A stretch of 64,000 nt of DNA from Patagioenas fasciata (Eukaryota > Chordata > Aves > Columbiformes > Columbidae). The stretch is from NCBI RefSeq assembly GCF_037038585.1, contig NC_092525.1, positions 26,252,367 to 26,316,366 of the forward strand, given 5' to 3'. Of this stretch, positions 37,861-52,100 are shown one piece after another. Position numbers and translations under genes: made by a program. Numbering within the stretch: position 1 is the first letter of the stretch; every line of letters starts with the position of its first letter. The notes under the pieces were generated by a model. It saw nothing but the letters and a program-made list of their open reading frames with translations. It was not told where the DNA came from and ran no database searches.

Positions 37861-40800
37861 AACACCTAGTAAGGTCCAGTTAAACATTCAGTTCTTCGCA
37901 GGAGTATAGCACCAAACCTGCTACATTCCTGAACCTCTTGACCAAGGGGAACCCGTTGGCAGCTTTCTTTCCTACTTATTTCTGAGGATTACAATTGTTT
38001 CTATTGTATTTATGTCCATGAAAGTGACTTGCATTGTGTTAGTGTTACCACTATTTTGTGTTGTTTTCTGTTGTTGTTATCAAAATGGACATTGCATTGT
38101 TGATATCATTTATTTGACAAAGGGCTTTAAATGTTGTTTTGTGAGGCTTTCCTCCTTTTTGCGAAAAGGAATGAAACATATTAAAGTAGATGCCATATTT
38201 CAAGTAGATCATGTGAATGTTGATAACATTTATAATGATCTTCACTAGATCTGTGTGATATCAGGAAATGCAAAACGTGTTAAGTTTCAGTTTGGATGAA
38301 CGGCAGTATAATTCCCATTTAATAGAGCACGGAATTGAGATGGAAGTAGGAAGGAGATCCTACTGAACGATGATTGCGTTGTATCTGTTTTGAGCTGTAC
38401 CCTTTATTTTTCTATTCTTAATCACCACCAACATTTGTGAGGTGGATGTTGCTAGGAAATTTAAGTGGAAAATATTTGATGTCTTTTCTCCAATGTAGGA
38501 GATGTTTGAGAAGAAAAAAGAAAATGAATTTATTGCCTGTTTCACATCTTTGCAAGTTAAGACATCAAGCAGCTTTTGTGTTACTGCTCTAGTGCCAAGA
38601 TAAGAATGAAGTAATACAAGAAAATAGTTTAGTCTTTTTGGGTCATGTTTGGATCCCTGCAGCACAAACTGATTTCAGTCTTTCTAATAGCAGCCAGGAC
38701 TAGTGCACAGCTTACCCACTGACTTGCTGCTTGGTCCCTTGTCTCCTGTCACCAACTCCAAAGCCAGGGAAGAGCTGGATGGGGGGTCAGCATTGAGAGA
38801 AGCTGTGGAATCTGATAAGATTGTAATGGTGAGCACATTTATAGTAATGGAAATAATGTCCTTCATTTTCTTAGTGATTATTTCTGATTCATTTTGAGGG
38901 AGAAGGACTAGCATTCTTGAATTGATTCATCGAGATAGGTAGCATCTTTGTCTTTAGATGACTATGGAAAATTACCTGACCTTTGATGGATATTTTGATA
39001 AAAGCAGACACACAGGCCTAGGCTGAGTTTCCAGGAAGTGTAGGCAGAATACTATCATTCTTCCACTTATAACAAAGATTAAAGGCAATTCTTGAAAGGG
39101 AGGGGGAGAAATTCTTGCTCAGAGAAGTTGCTGAGGATTTCTCTGTTCTCCAGAGAGATAGCATATTGTTGCAAAATGAATGCAGAGGGGAAGAAAAAAT
39201 GTCTAATTAAGAAATGTCATTCTTTTTCCAGTCAGGAAGGCATCTCGTTCATCTTAATAATGGTTAGAGCTGCACTACTGAAATTATTATAGTGCCCCTT
39301 CTGAAATTCTTACCTGGGGAAGCTTTCAAACTGTGTGAAAATTTTGCCTGAGAAAAAATAGCTTGTCTTTAAAATAAACATTAGTGAGATTTTACTCATT
39401 TTACTTATTTAAATCTGGGCCTTTGAGAAAGTGAAGAGTTACTCTACAATACATCACTATCAAGCTAGACACACAAGGCTCGATCCCTCAAGCAGCATCC
39501 AGAATTCCCAAACCTTTAATGGGATGACGATTCTTTATAGCCTGTGGTTTTAAGTAAGTAAGTAGAAAGACAATAATTCTTCCTAAATGCCAAAGAGTTT
39601 AGAATAGATTTCTGCGATCAGGAATCTACCTGAACTTTGGTTATTTCATACATGTATAAGGGGTTTTGAGTGAAACATAATGTCAGTGGCCGTCATTTTT
39701 ATCTTCTAGATGAGACAAATAAATGTAATTTCCTTAAAACATACACAGAACATTTTTCATTACAATGTTACCTTGCAAAATATTTGTGTCATTAGACGGA
39801 AAAGTATGTATTTGCAGAAATCAGGTCACATGTTTATCTTAGAAAGTGCTGCTAAACATTAAAGGAGATGCAAAAGAGCCTTGGGACACCTGTTCATCAC
39901 AGTAAATTGGCACCTTATAGAGCTGATATCAAATATTTCTGCTTCATAAATGGACTTCAATGCACTTTCATAAATATCTTGCTGTTACACAGAGCTCAAA
40001 ACACTTTAGTGAAGAAAAGACATTATTGCCAGGTTGAATGGAAACAGATCCTGAGAGCTGACTTCTAAAAGGTCACCTGGAAAGTTGTTGGACAAGAAGA
40101 AATACGCTGGAACTTTCGTTGTATAAGAAGCCAAAGAAATGGAGGGGAAATGAAGGCAAAAGAACGAACATTTTTTAATTCAAACTTTTAAGTTGCTTTG
40201 TAGCAAACTCAAGCAAAAAGTCGTATTGCACAAAGCAAAACAAGAGGAGAGTGTAACATTGATTACCATGAAAAACAAATCATTTATTTAATGAATCTTG
40301 TTAGTCAATCAGCAAAGTGGTGGGAGGAGCTAGGTGAAGAAATCCTGGGTTAACCTTCTGTGTGAAGTACTTGTCACCCTAGCAAAGAGTAGACACAAGA
40401 ACTTAAGCTGCTATTCAGCAAAGACTAGCAGAGGAAGACCTGAGGGTATTAATCCTTCTTCCTGGGAGAAGATTGCTGTCAGCTTCAAAAGAAAATTTCT
40501 GCCTACTTCAGGCAGGGGTATCACACTGAAGCACAAAAAAAGGGTTGCTTGAACAGTTGGGGAAGATTAAAGGTGGTACCTTTTGGATGTTTTGGAGCAT
40601 GAGCATGAGTAAATCAAGAGCAGAGAATTACCAATAAAGCACTAGCAATTTTGCAGCAAGAATCAGTATATTTAGTAGCTGTGTTTAATTTTATGATCTG
40701 GAATTATTGTGATACTGCAGGAGGCAAATGGACTTGAGAATTAACATGATCAAGTTTACCATCTCCTCTCCTTCTAAAAGAAATCCAAACCCAAAATCAA

Positions 40801-41640
40801 AACAGTTCAACTGTGCTGATGATGCAGCCTCCTAATTTGTGTCTTGGGTCAGAGTTACACATCTCTTTGAGTCCCATTTCACGATCTGTGCCCATAAAAT
40901 AGTGTTTTCGCTGGAGGTGAAAGGTGTTGCAGAGTGTGCGTGGTTGCAGGGTTGGTGCAGTCACAGAGGCAGATGAGAAGTCTCACTACCGGAAATGTGA
41001 TCGTTAGGGAAATGATTTGTCATAAAATTCATTGTAATGCCATATTTCAGAACAAAAAATGTTTCAAAGCTTTTAGCTCAGAAACAAACTCAAAACCAAA
41101 TCCCTATGACTTCTCATACTGCAACAGGAGATTTTACTCATAATGAAGAATGCTGGGAATGACTGACAGTGTGTGATGCTGAGTATTTCAAGTATTGGAT
41201 GTTGATTTCTTGTTCACAGATTTCATGTAGGAGCTTCACAGTGCAGTTGTTGGAGAAGAAAATAGTTCTGTTGCAAATACATCCTAGCTTGGTCTCTCTG
41301 TTCATTATCTTTATAGTACACTGGCTTTTCATATGCTTGCTATTGCTATAATATACAAAATGCTTTCGGAGTTTCAGTTTTTTGATGATTCTTTGCTAAA
41401 AATAATTAGATTTAATGTTTTAAGTGTCTAGCGCTTACAATCTTCCTGGTGCATGTTTAAAACCATTAAATGTTTTAACAACATATTGCTTTTGATGCAA
41501 TAATTAATGTAATGATCAAAATGGTGAGCACCAGCCCAACTCATGCTTCATTGTAGGTCAAGCCTTGCTACAAGGAAATTAGAAGAAGTTGAAAAGATTT
41601 CTTAAAGTTTCTCAACTCAGGAGTGGTCTGTATGCAACAG

Positions 41641-41676
41641 AAAAAAAAAAAAAAAACAAAAAAAAAACAAAAAAAA
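41641..41676 (+). repeat. A-rich tract (A16-C-A9-C-A9)
   Basis: Homopolymeric A interrupted twice by C. It might be an old poly-A tail, but no element body is recognised before it. Confidence 0.85.
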
Positions 41677-42965
41677 ATCAACAAACCATAGGGTTTAAAC
41701 ATCATACAGTACAGATTCTCCAGATCTGGGGGGGATTTAAAGGATTCTCTGGAGATGCAAGGCCTGTTCATCTTCTTCAAAACCCAATTCCTGCCACTTT
41801 TTTGGCTTACAGGGCCAGAGGCAATTCAAGGACACATCTAGGTCCATTGCACTAGTTGTGTACTGTCAGCAGACTAATGATTCATCAGGATGAACTTTCT
41901 GTATTTCTTTATATAAATATACCTGTAATCCAGGGTAGGAAGCCTTATTTTCAGTGGTACTTATCATCTGTTTATCAGGGCAACTTCATTGAAATTGACT
42001 TATTTTTCACTGTTCTCTAATTTTTGTAATTCTGTTAAGCAGACAGAATTTTTGTTTGTTTCTGGTTTAGGTGGGGTGGGGGGTGTGTGGTGTGTGGATT
42101 TTTGTCTATTTTTTAATTTAAATAAAGTGTATTGATAAGAATCTTTTTCAAAAGCTTAATAATGCAAGCTAGGAAATAAAAAGGTCCTTAGAAATTGTAA
42201 GGTAGATAAGAAATATGATGTGAAATGCCCAGGCATAAACATCTTCGACTGGATCTCTTCTGCAGGTAGAAACATGCTCTAAGCTGCCTCCTGCTGCCTT
42301 GGCCCTCTGACTGTCCAGGAGGATGTCCTGCTCCTTCTATCCTGCAGATTTAGGCTTCGTTCATGTGGCAACCAGAGCATGGCAGGTGGAAATGGTTCCC
42401 CTTTGGTGTCTGGTGTGCTTGATCTGGACCTATAATCTTGGAAGTGTTTTCAGCTTTGCTGATATAAAGATAGTCATCCATTTCTATTGATGCATTAAGG
42501 ATGAAGTCTGAGGCCTTCTGAGGGTCTTCTAGATTGTTAAAAACTAACAGAAACAATCAAACAGAAGGCTAAAGCTGCCTTTTGACAAAGTTCTCGTGCA
42601 GTTGGCCACAGAGAGATTCCTGTTCACTTCTTGAAAGTGTGAGGCAGTGTTAGAAACCAGGGCTGGCTACAATCTGTTAGTGGTGTGGGAAAGGGGCACA
42701 GCAGCGTGACAGCACAACCTGTTTGATTCTGTGAGCAGTGGGGAAGAGAAGAAAGGGGGCTCATTGCCTTTTTTTTTTTTTAATGCTGGATTTTCTTTTA
42801 AGAAAGATCTCTGCATATAGCTTCTGAATGTTGTCTTTAGGAGATAAGCTTCAGAGCTGAATGATGTGGGATTCACTCAAAACTTCTTGAAAGACTTATG
42901 AATATGAACTTAAAATAAAAATAAAAACCAACTCCCTAGCCATCAGTTGCTATGGTGAAGGTGGT

Positions 42966-43104
42966 CACAGAATCACAGAATGTAAGGGACTGGAAGGGAC
43001 CTCAAAAGATCATCTAGTCCAATCCCCCTGCTGAAGCAGGAACACCTAGATGAGGCTACACAGAAATGTGTCCAGGCGGGTTTTGAATGTCTCCAGAGAA
43101 GGAG
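42966..43104 (-). mobile_element. short CR1 3'-end fragment, minus orientation
   Basis: About 140 bp starting at the CR1 terminal motif (CACAGAATCACAGAATG on the plus strand) and running through GGAAGGGACCTCAAAAGATC, CATCTAGTCCAATCCCCCTG and GTCTCCAGAGAAGGAG, where homology stops abruptly. It aligns closely with the first part of the copy at 13,069-13,397. The minus orientation follows from the 3' terminus being at the left. Confidence 0.9.
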
Positions 43105-46100
43105 TCACGGTACTACAGTAATTGTCTTATTACAGGTGTCTCTTTGGACTTTAGATCAACGAACTTTCAGTATTTGAATAATACTTGAAATAGCAATAGC
43201 AGAACTATAAAAGGAAAAAGTACTTTGGATGTTTGCACTGGGTAGCTCAGACCATCCTAATCAGGACAGTCACTGGATTTTCTGTGTCTGGTGTAATGCT
43301 CGTGGAAGGTAAACTACAGACAGTCTTATCTCTTAGATAATAACTGTGTTGTACTGTGACGTACCACAAGGCTTGTGTTATTTTAGAGGCCTCTTGTGTA
43401 GTGCTTTGTAGCTGAAACAGCATGCTAAAAATGAAAGATGAGTCAGTAGGGCCATCTACATTTTCTGCTAGTTTAATTTTACAAAATTCTGTGTTTTCAG
43501 ATGATGGTAGGCTGAAGTGTTAATATTTTTATACATTGCTACTATTCACCTTACCTCAGTGAGGAAGTTTACTCATTTGCGGGTTGACAGGCAGCCTTGC
43601 TATGGGAACGGGAAGGCGCTTACAAAGCAAGCTGAGGGCTGGTTTGCTAAGAACAGACCAGTGCTCTGCAAAATGGAGATAAAATTAAGACACCCACATC
43701 CCGTGACATCATATAGTTCTTGCAGGCTGCCATTTACCAGGAAATGGAAAGAAGTCCATTAATTCCAAACACTGTTAAAACACCAAAATGCTTGAAAAGT
43801 TATGCTTGATTTCCCTTCTACTCTGTCCAGTTGAAAGCATGCCTTGTGAGCTAGATCTGCTGATGCAACTGAGCCTCTTCCTGATGGTGTCAGAGGAGGA
43901 GCAAAATCAGCTCTGGCTGCTTGTCTGTCATGTTAATTTTGTGCGTGAACATAAGTACATTCCCGTCATTTGTAGTTAACGCAACTCTTCTTGTACATCT
44001 ATAGTCCTTATTTGCTATTAGTTCTGTCTGTTCTTATCCTCATTCAAAGAATGTTAAATATACAGCCTTAAATCATTAAAAAAAACCCCTGTGTGCTATT
44101 TCTGGGATACATACACATTTCTGATGAAGTTATAGGTTAGGTGGAAATAGACATTTTCTTCTTGTGTTTGGGAAGAATAATGGTAGGGACTTAAATTTTT
44201 ATTTATCTTTAGCAATAAACTATTAAATGGGACTGACTGTGTCTATTTTGGAAACTCCTCTAAATTGAGAAGGTTATCATCTGAAAAGAAACAGAATTTT
44301 TCATTAGTTTACCTGAAGCCAAGCAGTATTTCCCCAGTGAAATCTGGTCAAGACTAGGAAGATAAACATAGTGCCATGATCACGTGTCACAGGCTTGCTG
44401 GGCAGGCAGATCTAAATTACTGTCTCTGTGGAAGACCAAACCAATCTCTTTGATCTTGTCACCTCTGAATCTCAGAATTTCTGACCAAGTTGGCAGAGAG
44501 ACAGCAAACTGTCAAGGCATCCCAAAATAGGCAACCTCTATGGCAGTTCTGAAGCAACTGCAAGTTCACAGTGAAACTCTGGTGTAAGAACATGCTGGTG
44601 TTTAGGCTGTGGAGACTGGACACATCTTTAGGTGGGGATTTTTGTGCTGTGGAGGCATCAAGGTCATAGACCAATTTCTTGGAGTGTGCCATAAGCAGAT
44701 GCATGATGATAAGATAACAACCAGAGACAGGCAGGGAGGGATCAGCCCCTTGAACGCAGGCCCATTGCAGTTTAGAGCTAGGCTGCTGAAACTGCTTCAG
44801 GAGAAGCAGAGAATAAGGAACTTCTAACCATCGGGGGGCGGGGACAAAAAATAACGGCAAGAAATAGTCTATCACGTATGGATTTTGCAACTTGAGGCTT
44901 CCCAGAAGAGAGTAACATTGTCTGGTGCACGTGCAGAAAGAAGTGGAGCCCAGCAGGACCTGCAGCTAGCCCTGAATGTATCAACACTGCAACATAAGCT
45001 GTTGTGTCAGCATTAATGCAGAGCCTGAGAAGGAACACATGAAGACATTTTGTTGGAGAAAGTTACTGCTAGAGACCAAACTTATTTAACAACAGTTTTG
45101 TTACTTTTAAGTCTTCAAATAATTCTTCTGCTCCTTCCTAGTAAAGTGGTGGATTTTAGTGGGTTATGTTTACTTCATGCGATATCTCTATAGCTCTGCC
45201 AAACCAGCATGTGAAGAGTATTTGAAACTTCAGGTGTACTAATGGGTAAACACCAACATTGACCTCTCAGTTTTGTCCCCTGGGGTCCAAAGGCAGAAAC
45301 TTGACAAGGCGACGGGAACCCTCCCATGGTGAAGCCACTCAAATCTAAACTGAAGCTGAATTATACTGAAATGGGAATTTGACCGTGCGGCTGTAATGGC
45401 AATGACTCATAGCTAAACAGGATGTGACTATAGAATAAACAAGGCAGAGAGCTCCCTGAGCAAGCAGTAATACAACTAGCTGCAAAAGTAGGATTTTACA
45501 ACCACACTTGGTAGCATAGTGCCAAAGCTCATTAACATTGATGAGGAGAAAGATTACTTTCATTAGCAACTGCCAGTAACTTTAGACTGAAAGACAAAAC
45601 ATGCCTGGCGATGAAGCCATTTTAGCATTGTGTAGCTTTGCACCAGTAAAAGCACCTGTACTTCTGGCTGCTCACAGGGAGAAAGCCGTGGTCAAATAGA
45701 TTGCAATCAGCCTAATTTGAGAGGTTGCACATGATATCAAGTGCAGTGAGATCCTATGCAGCCGTGAGCCACTCACCTCTGCAGACCCAGCTCCCCTGCT
45801 ACAGCCAGTTTCCCAGTCACCCATGACTGGGGTTGAACAGGGAGGATGTCAGCTCATGTGGGAGATGTTGGGGACCTCAGTACCGTTTCTTGCATTTTTT
45901 GAAGAATGCTTTTGTAAAAGCTCCATTTCCATTTATCAGAGAACCATATTCCTTTGAGGTAGTGATCTGCCAAAATGAGTTGACAACCTTTAGTTCAATT
46001 TTCTTTTATACAATCTGCTGTGGTCCTAGAGGAATGACTACTCATCCCCTAACAGAAACACATGATGTCCTGGGTAGGGAGTTCCATTCCCTCATAACTG

Positions 46101-49100
46101 TGCTCCTTTTTTCCTTGGTGTTGTCAGCCTAAAGAAGGCTGGTGGTTTCCTGCCTTATCTTTCAGTACACTATTTCAGATTGCTTTACACCATCATTGCT
46201 GCAGATGCTGTTGGTCTATCCTTAATGCCTTTGGGTCTTGGTTATGTAAATGTATGTGAAGACCATCATTTATTTCCAAAAGGAAAGACAGACATGACAT
46301 TGTGTTAACAGTGCACAGACAATTGATTTTGCAGCAGATATTATGATGGGCAGAGCATCATGTATTCTTCACCATGCAATTCTCTACAAAACAATATTGT
46401 ACAGCAAAGTGGAAGCCAGAAGCTAGAATTTAACTTTTTTATGGATTTTTTGAACTTCAGAGGGCAATCTTGAAAACCCTAACTGAAATGCTGCAGCCTG
46501 TTTGAGTCTTTGGCTATAATGATCTTAATTGCCTTGCTAATGGTGGGCACCATTATAAATTGTCTTTCATCATTCTAACATGAATGAAACTGCCTTGAAA
46601 TTTTCAGTTTGCAGTATGATGTGTAATAAAAGCAGACAAATTGACGCAGAGTTTGGCTGTGGGTGCTGTAGACTGTGCAGGGTTTTAATCAGAGTTCTGT
46701 TTATCCAAGTGCTCCTGACAGCTTACATGTGGGTGCAGAGCAGCCTGTGGAGAGACAGGTGACTCCACGTTGGAGCTGGGCTGGACACAGCACGTGGCAG
46801 GCAGAGAAAAGGTTCCTGTGGCCTCCTGAGCCAGCAGAGCTAATGCTGAAATAAGCACTCTCAGTCCCCTCTTTCTGTTTGTACTTGTTGCTGAGGTCAT
46901 ATTAGGGATCTGTTCCATGCTTACATGCTGTAGCAGTCCTGATTCAGAACATCATCTTAATTCAGACTATGGGCTTAATTCTTGCTGAAGTCAATGACGA
47001 ACTTGTGCTTCTTGAAGTGCAACTTGAACACCAACTAGAATTTTTTGTCTCTTTTGGTTTCTTCATGCTATTAAATCTGTGCAGTGTATGTATGAAATGC
47101 TGTATAGGTGCTAAGTAATATCTCCATGTGTCTCAATCTACACAGTTGCAAAATTTCTGACTCTTAGTTAAAAATGAAAGAGCATTTAATTTGACCAGGT
47201 CACCTGATCATAAATTAATCAGCATTGAAATCAAATGCTGTTAAATTATAGATGTTGAAAGAATAAAATCTTACCCACATTTGCACATACTATGACTTTC
47301 TGCTTCAGCTTTCCATCTGTCCTCACAGAAGACATTACACATGCTACTTCCAAGCTGCTCCATCTATGTGTATGTGCATATACAAACTGATACTTGTTTT
47401 CCAGATCAAATCGGGTTTCTCACCTCCTGCTTCCAAGTGGGAGTTGTTCTTGCTGTTGTCATAAGATGTGGAATGCTACCATGTACATCTTTCTCATTAT
47501 TAGACATCAGAAATGTTTACAGGTCTGCTGAATTTCCTGGCTTGTGCGTTGCTATGCCTATATAAAGAGTGAAAAATTATTTGGAGCATGAAATTGGATT
47601 TTCTCTTAGCTTTGGCCTGAGGGCTTTCCATGGGTCCCTATACTTCGAAAGGTCCATAAAATTATTTTCCTAAGTAAATTATTGTCTAGCATTTTTATCT
47701 AATATCTTTGATTTTACTTTTCTTTCCCAGACTGTTCACTTAATATTTTTAAAATAAAAAATTATATAATAAAACCAGGAAGAAAAAAAGAATGCTAATG
47801 CAATTTGCTTGCCACATTCAAAAGATGGAAGCATAGAATCTTTATGTCTTCAGTTATTTAAAGCAATACTGAAATTAGTCTTGCTCAAATCTGAGGAACA
47901 TGAGCTTTAGATTTTTCAGGTTCTCTGCTGGAATATGGGATTCCACAGTCCCTGTGAGCAGAGTGGAATCCTTCCACCATTCTGAGCCCTTACTTTCATC
48001 TCCTGAAACATTCAGCATACACTGTCTTTTAGAAAAGAATGGTCAGCACAGGATTCAAAGCAAAATCAGGTGAACTGTTTCCCCCTCTTTTTGCTTATGA
48101 TTATCAGATAGAGCATTAAAGTCAGGGCTTACACCTCAAGTTTGTTATAATGAAAATAACCAATAGAGAAAGAGGAAAAAAAGGACACATTTAAAATGTA
48201 GGTAACTGCCTTGAGTTGGCCATCAAAATTGATGATATGATTTTTAAAGGAAAGGTGAAGAAGGAAAGCAAATTGAGAAACTACTTTCACTGAAGGCTTT
48301 TATTGAATTCAAGAAGAGTTGTGCTGCTCAGCTCTGGTCAGAATCTGTTCATCATTGCTTCTGGCAGGACATGAAGTACAGGTCTCTTCTTGATTGCACT
48401 GGCTCAGCTTCCCTGAAGGGGCAGAGCCCAGGTTTTGCAATTCAGATTTCAAGATAGTGAGAGCCTTTTGTATGTGTCTGCACCACATGCTGGGAAGCTC
48501 AGGTTCTAGGACTTTCTCTCTTTGCAGCCCTACAAGTGTTCCTGTTTATGCAATCAGACAATATGAGCATATTTTTTCATAGCACTTTCAGATCCCTTGT
48601 CTACAAACTTTGTGATTTTAAATGAATTTCTAGTTGCAATACACCAGTTTAGTAGGATAGTGCCATTGTCTCCACTTTGCACAGCCTGTTATAGAGGCAC
48701 AGAGATGAGGGATACATACATCCAACCACCCTCCCACAGTAGTAAAATGTGGAATCCCTGGGTAGGACTTGGCAACAGTCCCAACTTTCCTCATGTTGAC
48801 TGAGTACAAGGTGGATTTCAAGTTATCTACCAAATATAGGAAATTTTAATTAGTTTAAATACTGGTAATTTGTATTTTTCAATAAAAAAATGGATGATTC
48901 TGTATTAGTTTATATAGGAGATATATATAAATACTTTTTTTTTGATGGGCGTTTTTTTTCTAAAAGAACTTGATCTACTTCACTGAATTATTTACTTTTC
49001 AAAAAGGAATTTTGCGTGAGTCATGCTGGTGGAATCTGATCCTATGATGCTTCTTATCAACATCTTGTGTGTATGTTTTACTGTGATTTAAATTGTACCC

Positions 49101-52100
49101 TAACAAGTATACAGTTGATTTAGCTGTTGATCAGTGAATACTGTTTGTCACAACATTTTATACACAACAAGAATGTTATTCAGTGGCATGTTTGATGAAT
49201 GATATTCAATTCTGATCATTCCTGGCCTGAATGTCTGAAGGAAAAACGAAAGAGTTGGGATAGTAAGTAAGTTCAATCCCTCTCCCTTGGAGGAAAGCGA
49301 GCTTGCTGGCTGCAGCTGGCAGCCCCAGGAGGGCAAGGAAGCTGCCTAGCAGGCACAGTTGGTATGGGAACGGTTCTCCCCTGAGCTGCCTGATTTTTTT
49401 CCCCTCTCTACTCTCTATCCTTTTAAGAAACAGAAGCTCGATGTCTATAAGCCAGTGGTGGTTAGGATCTCCTCTTAATGCTGGGAGAAATCTGGGTCAT
49501 AGGAGATGACTGAGACTAGCAGGGTAGTTTAGAGCATTGCTGCTTGGAGATGTGAGGCTGGGACTTTGGCTCATGGAGCACAGGGACTGCTGAGGGTCCT
49601 GTTAAGCTCGGAGCAAGGAGCTGTAGAGATAGAAATGACAGACTGCTGGAAAATGACATTTTTGTGCCATGTCTTTATTCTGTTTTGTGCCTTTCTGCTG
49701 TAGTTAAGGATCTTTCAAAGGCTGGGGCTGTGCAGACAGAGTAACTGAGCACAGTAAAACCCAGTGCTGTGCACTGGAGGTACAGAGCACATGTGTTGCT
49801 GTGCTGTGGAATAAAGCAGCTAGTTTTCTTGAAGCCTGAACTGCACAATCGTTGGAGAATTCAATTAAACAGTCATGTCACTCTGGTGAGCAGGTAAAGT
49901 CAGATCCTCACTCTGCCCCAGTGTGCTCATCTGAACCATGGGACCTGTTCTCATCAAAGACAGCAGCTGACTCTCCCCAGCCCTGGGCTCTGTAACAGGG
50001 ACGCCTCAGCAGCAGCAAACATCACTGCAGTCCTCAGATCACCACTCCCGTGAGTTGCTTGGCATCTCATCAAAGTGTGAGAAATATTGCATTCAGGGCA
50101 CTGTCTGAAATCTGTGATTTTTGCAGCAATAGTGCATTACTGGGAGCTTCACCTTGGTGAGGAGAAGAACTGTCTCGTGGGAGCAGTGCAGCTACTGCCT
50201 GTGCATTTACTTGTGTTGCTACAGCTGACTTATTCTGCAGCTTTGGGAAGACTTGTGGGGCTCTGACTGTTTCTGTCTCCAGCCCCTAATGCCAAGGGTC
50301 TCGAAAGGCAGATGCTGTCAGAGGGTCAGAGCAGCCCCTGGGAACCCGCTCTGCACCTTGGCAGCAGTACTGAGTGTTGCTGTCTGGTGGGTTGTTGCTC
50401 TGTGGTTCGGCACACTCTGGTCTTGCTGGCTTGGTGCTGTTTGCTACCACTCAGCCCTGCTTGCCCTGCCCTCAGCCTTTCACCAAGGTGAAGGCGTGGC
50501 ACTCCTGTGGTACCTTTATATGTCCTTTTGCATTTAATAAAATCTGCGATGCATAAGAAAAAAATGAAGTGCTTTGTTAGGGACTAGCCATTTGTGAGAT
50601 AAAAGGATGGATTTGTGAATTTGCACAGCACTACATTGTCGTTTGGGGATCCTGTTTGTAGCATAGACTTTTTGTAAAAATTTCTGAATGCCTGACCCAA
50701 GTTCTGCGGTTGGTTGGTTTGTTTGGTTTTTAATCTTAATATTACCTTTGTAATACTGGAAATGTTCTTTTCCTTTTCTCCATCTTGTCTGACTGAAAGG
50801 CATAAGTTGTTCTGTACAGCATCCACAGAACGTAGCACCAAGCAGTTGTGGTTAGGATTGAGGAATAATGATACTTCTTCATTATAAATAAATTAAGAGG
50901 AACCAACCTCACCTTGAAAATCAGACATCCATCTGTTTACTAACTCAGAGTACAATGTGCATCTAATGTTATAAAATTAAAAAAAAACCCCAAAACTCCA
51001 AAACAGAGAGAAAGATTAAAAGAAATACTCCGGTCTCCTTTCAGAGCTTATGTGTTTTCTTCCTATTTTTGATTGCACTTTGATCCTATTTTGTAGGAAA
51101 GCTAAGTATTTGCAAATCCAGGTGGTGTCAGTAGGAAACATAGATGTTCTGAGCACCTGAACATCAACTACTTGTCTCTGTTACCTGTGCTCCTCATTCT
51201 GCTCCCCCCAAAACCAGTTAGGCATTTTTGTTCAGGTCTTTAACGTAACAATGGATCAGAGAAAAATATTAGTACAAAAAAGAAAAGCTCATAGACAACT
51301 GTCATTTCTGGAAAGAAATGTTCATTTCTTTTTAAAAATCACTGCCTGCATCTTTTTGAAAATCACTGATTAGAGTCCCCATGGGCATAATGCTCCCAGT
51401 AGGTACAGAGCTGTTGATCCAAGGACTTCATGCTAATGGATCTCTACCAAACAGGTGTTCCAGATTTAAAGAGGTTTTGTATTACTAGTGGCTAAAGTGC
51501 TGCTATTCATACAGTGCTGAACTGTTAATGGTTTGACATTTGAGGTGATTAAAGATAGTTTAGAGAAATATTTCCAAGTTGTTTTTGTTTTGCAGAGTAA
51601 AGGACTCAATTTCTATTGCTGGCAAAATGATGTGAAAAGTAATGTGCACTCAGGAAGAGATCTACAATACCAGATAATACTTTTATCTTGAAGGAACTCA
51701 GAGGCAGATAGAGAAGCAAGTCAGATATTTAAATAAACCATGGTCCAATGAGAAAGTCTGAGATGAAGAAGTTTGCCCCTACCTCACACTTTCACCAACA
51801 GTCAGTTCTCAGCTGCAGCCTGCTTTTCTGCTCAAAGCTCTTGAGCACCAAGCTGCCTGCAGCTGTGCTCAGTAGCTCCCCAGGACTGGTAGAGCCAACA
51901 ATTGCAAAATCATGGCAGTAGGAATTGAGAGGACAGGGTGGTAGTTACATGTCCTTTTCTCCTGATTGCCATAAGCAATCTGCATTCAACAAATCCACAA
52001 CCAGCCTGTTGGTATCGTTAAGTGGAGCAATTTGGAGCAAGTGTTTCTTTCTGCTCATGGTAGATGTGAGAAAGGAAGATCAAGACAGGTACAGAAGAGC

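Noticed and set aside
42068..42098. G-rich GGTGGGGTGGGGGGTGTG tract as a quadruplex
   Set aside because: Only two long G runs; does not reach four runs of three G with proper loops.
44459..44890. 143-codon minus-strand frame
   Set aside because: No recognisable motif, with a competing plus-strand frame; treated as chance.
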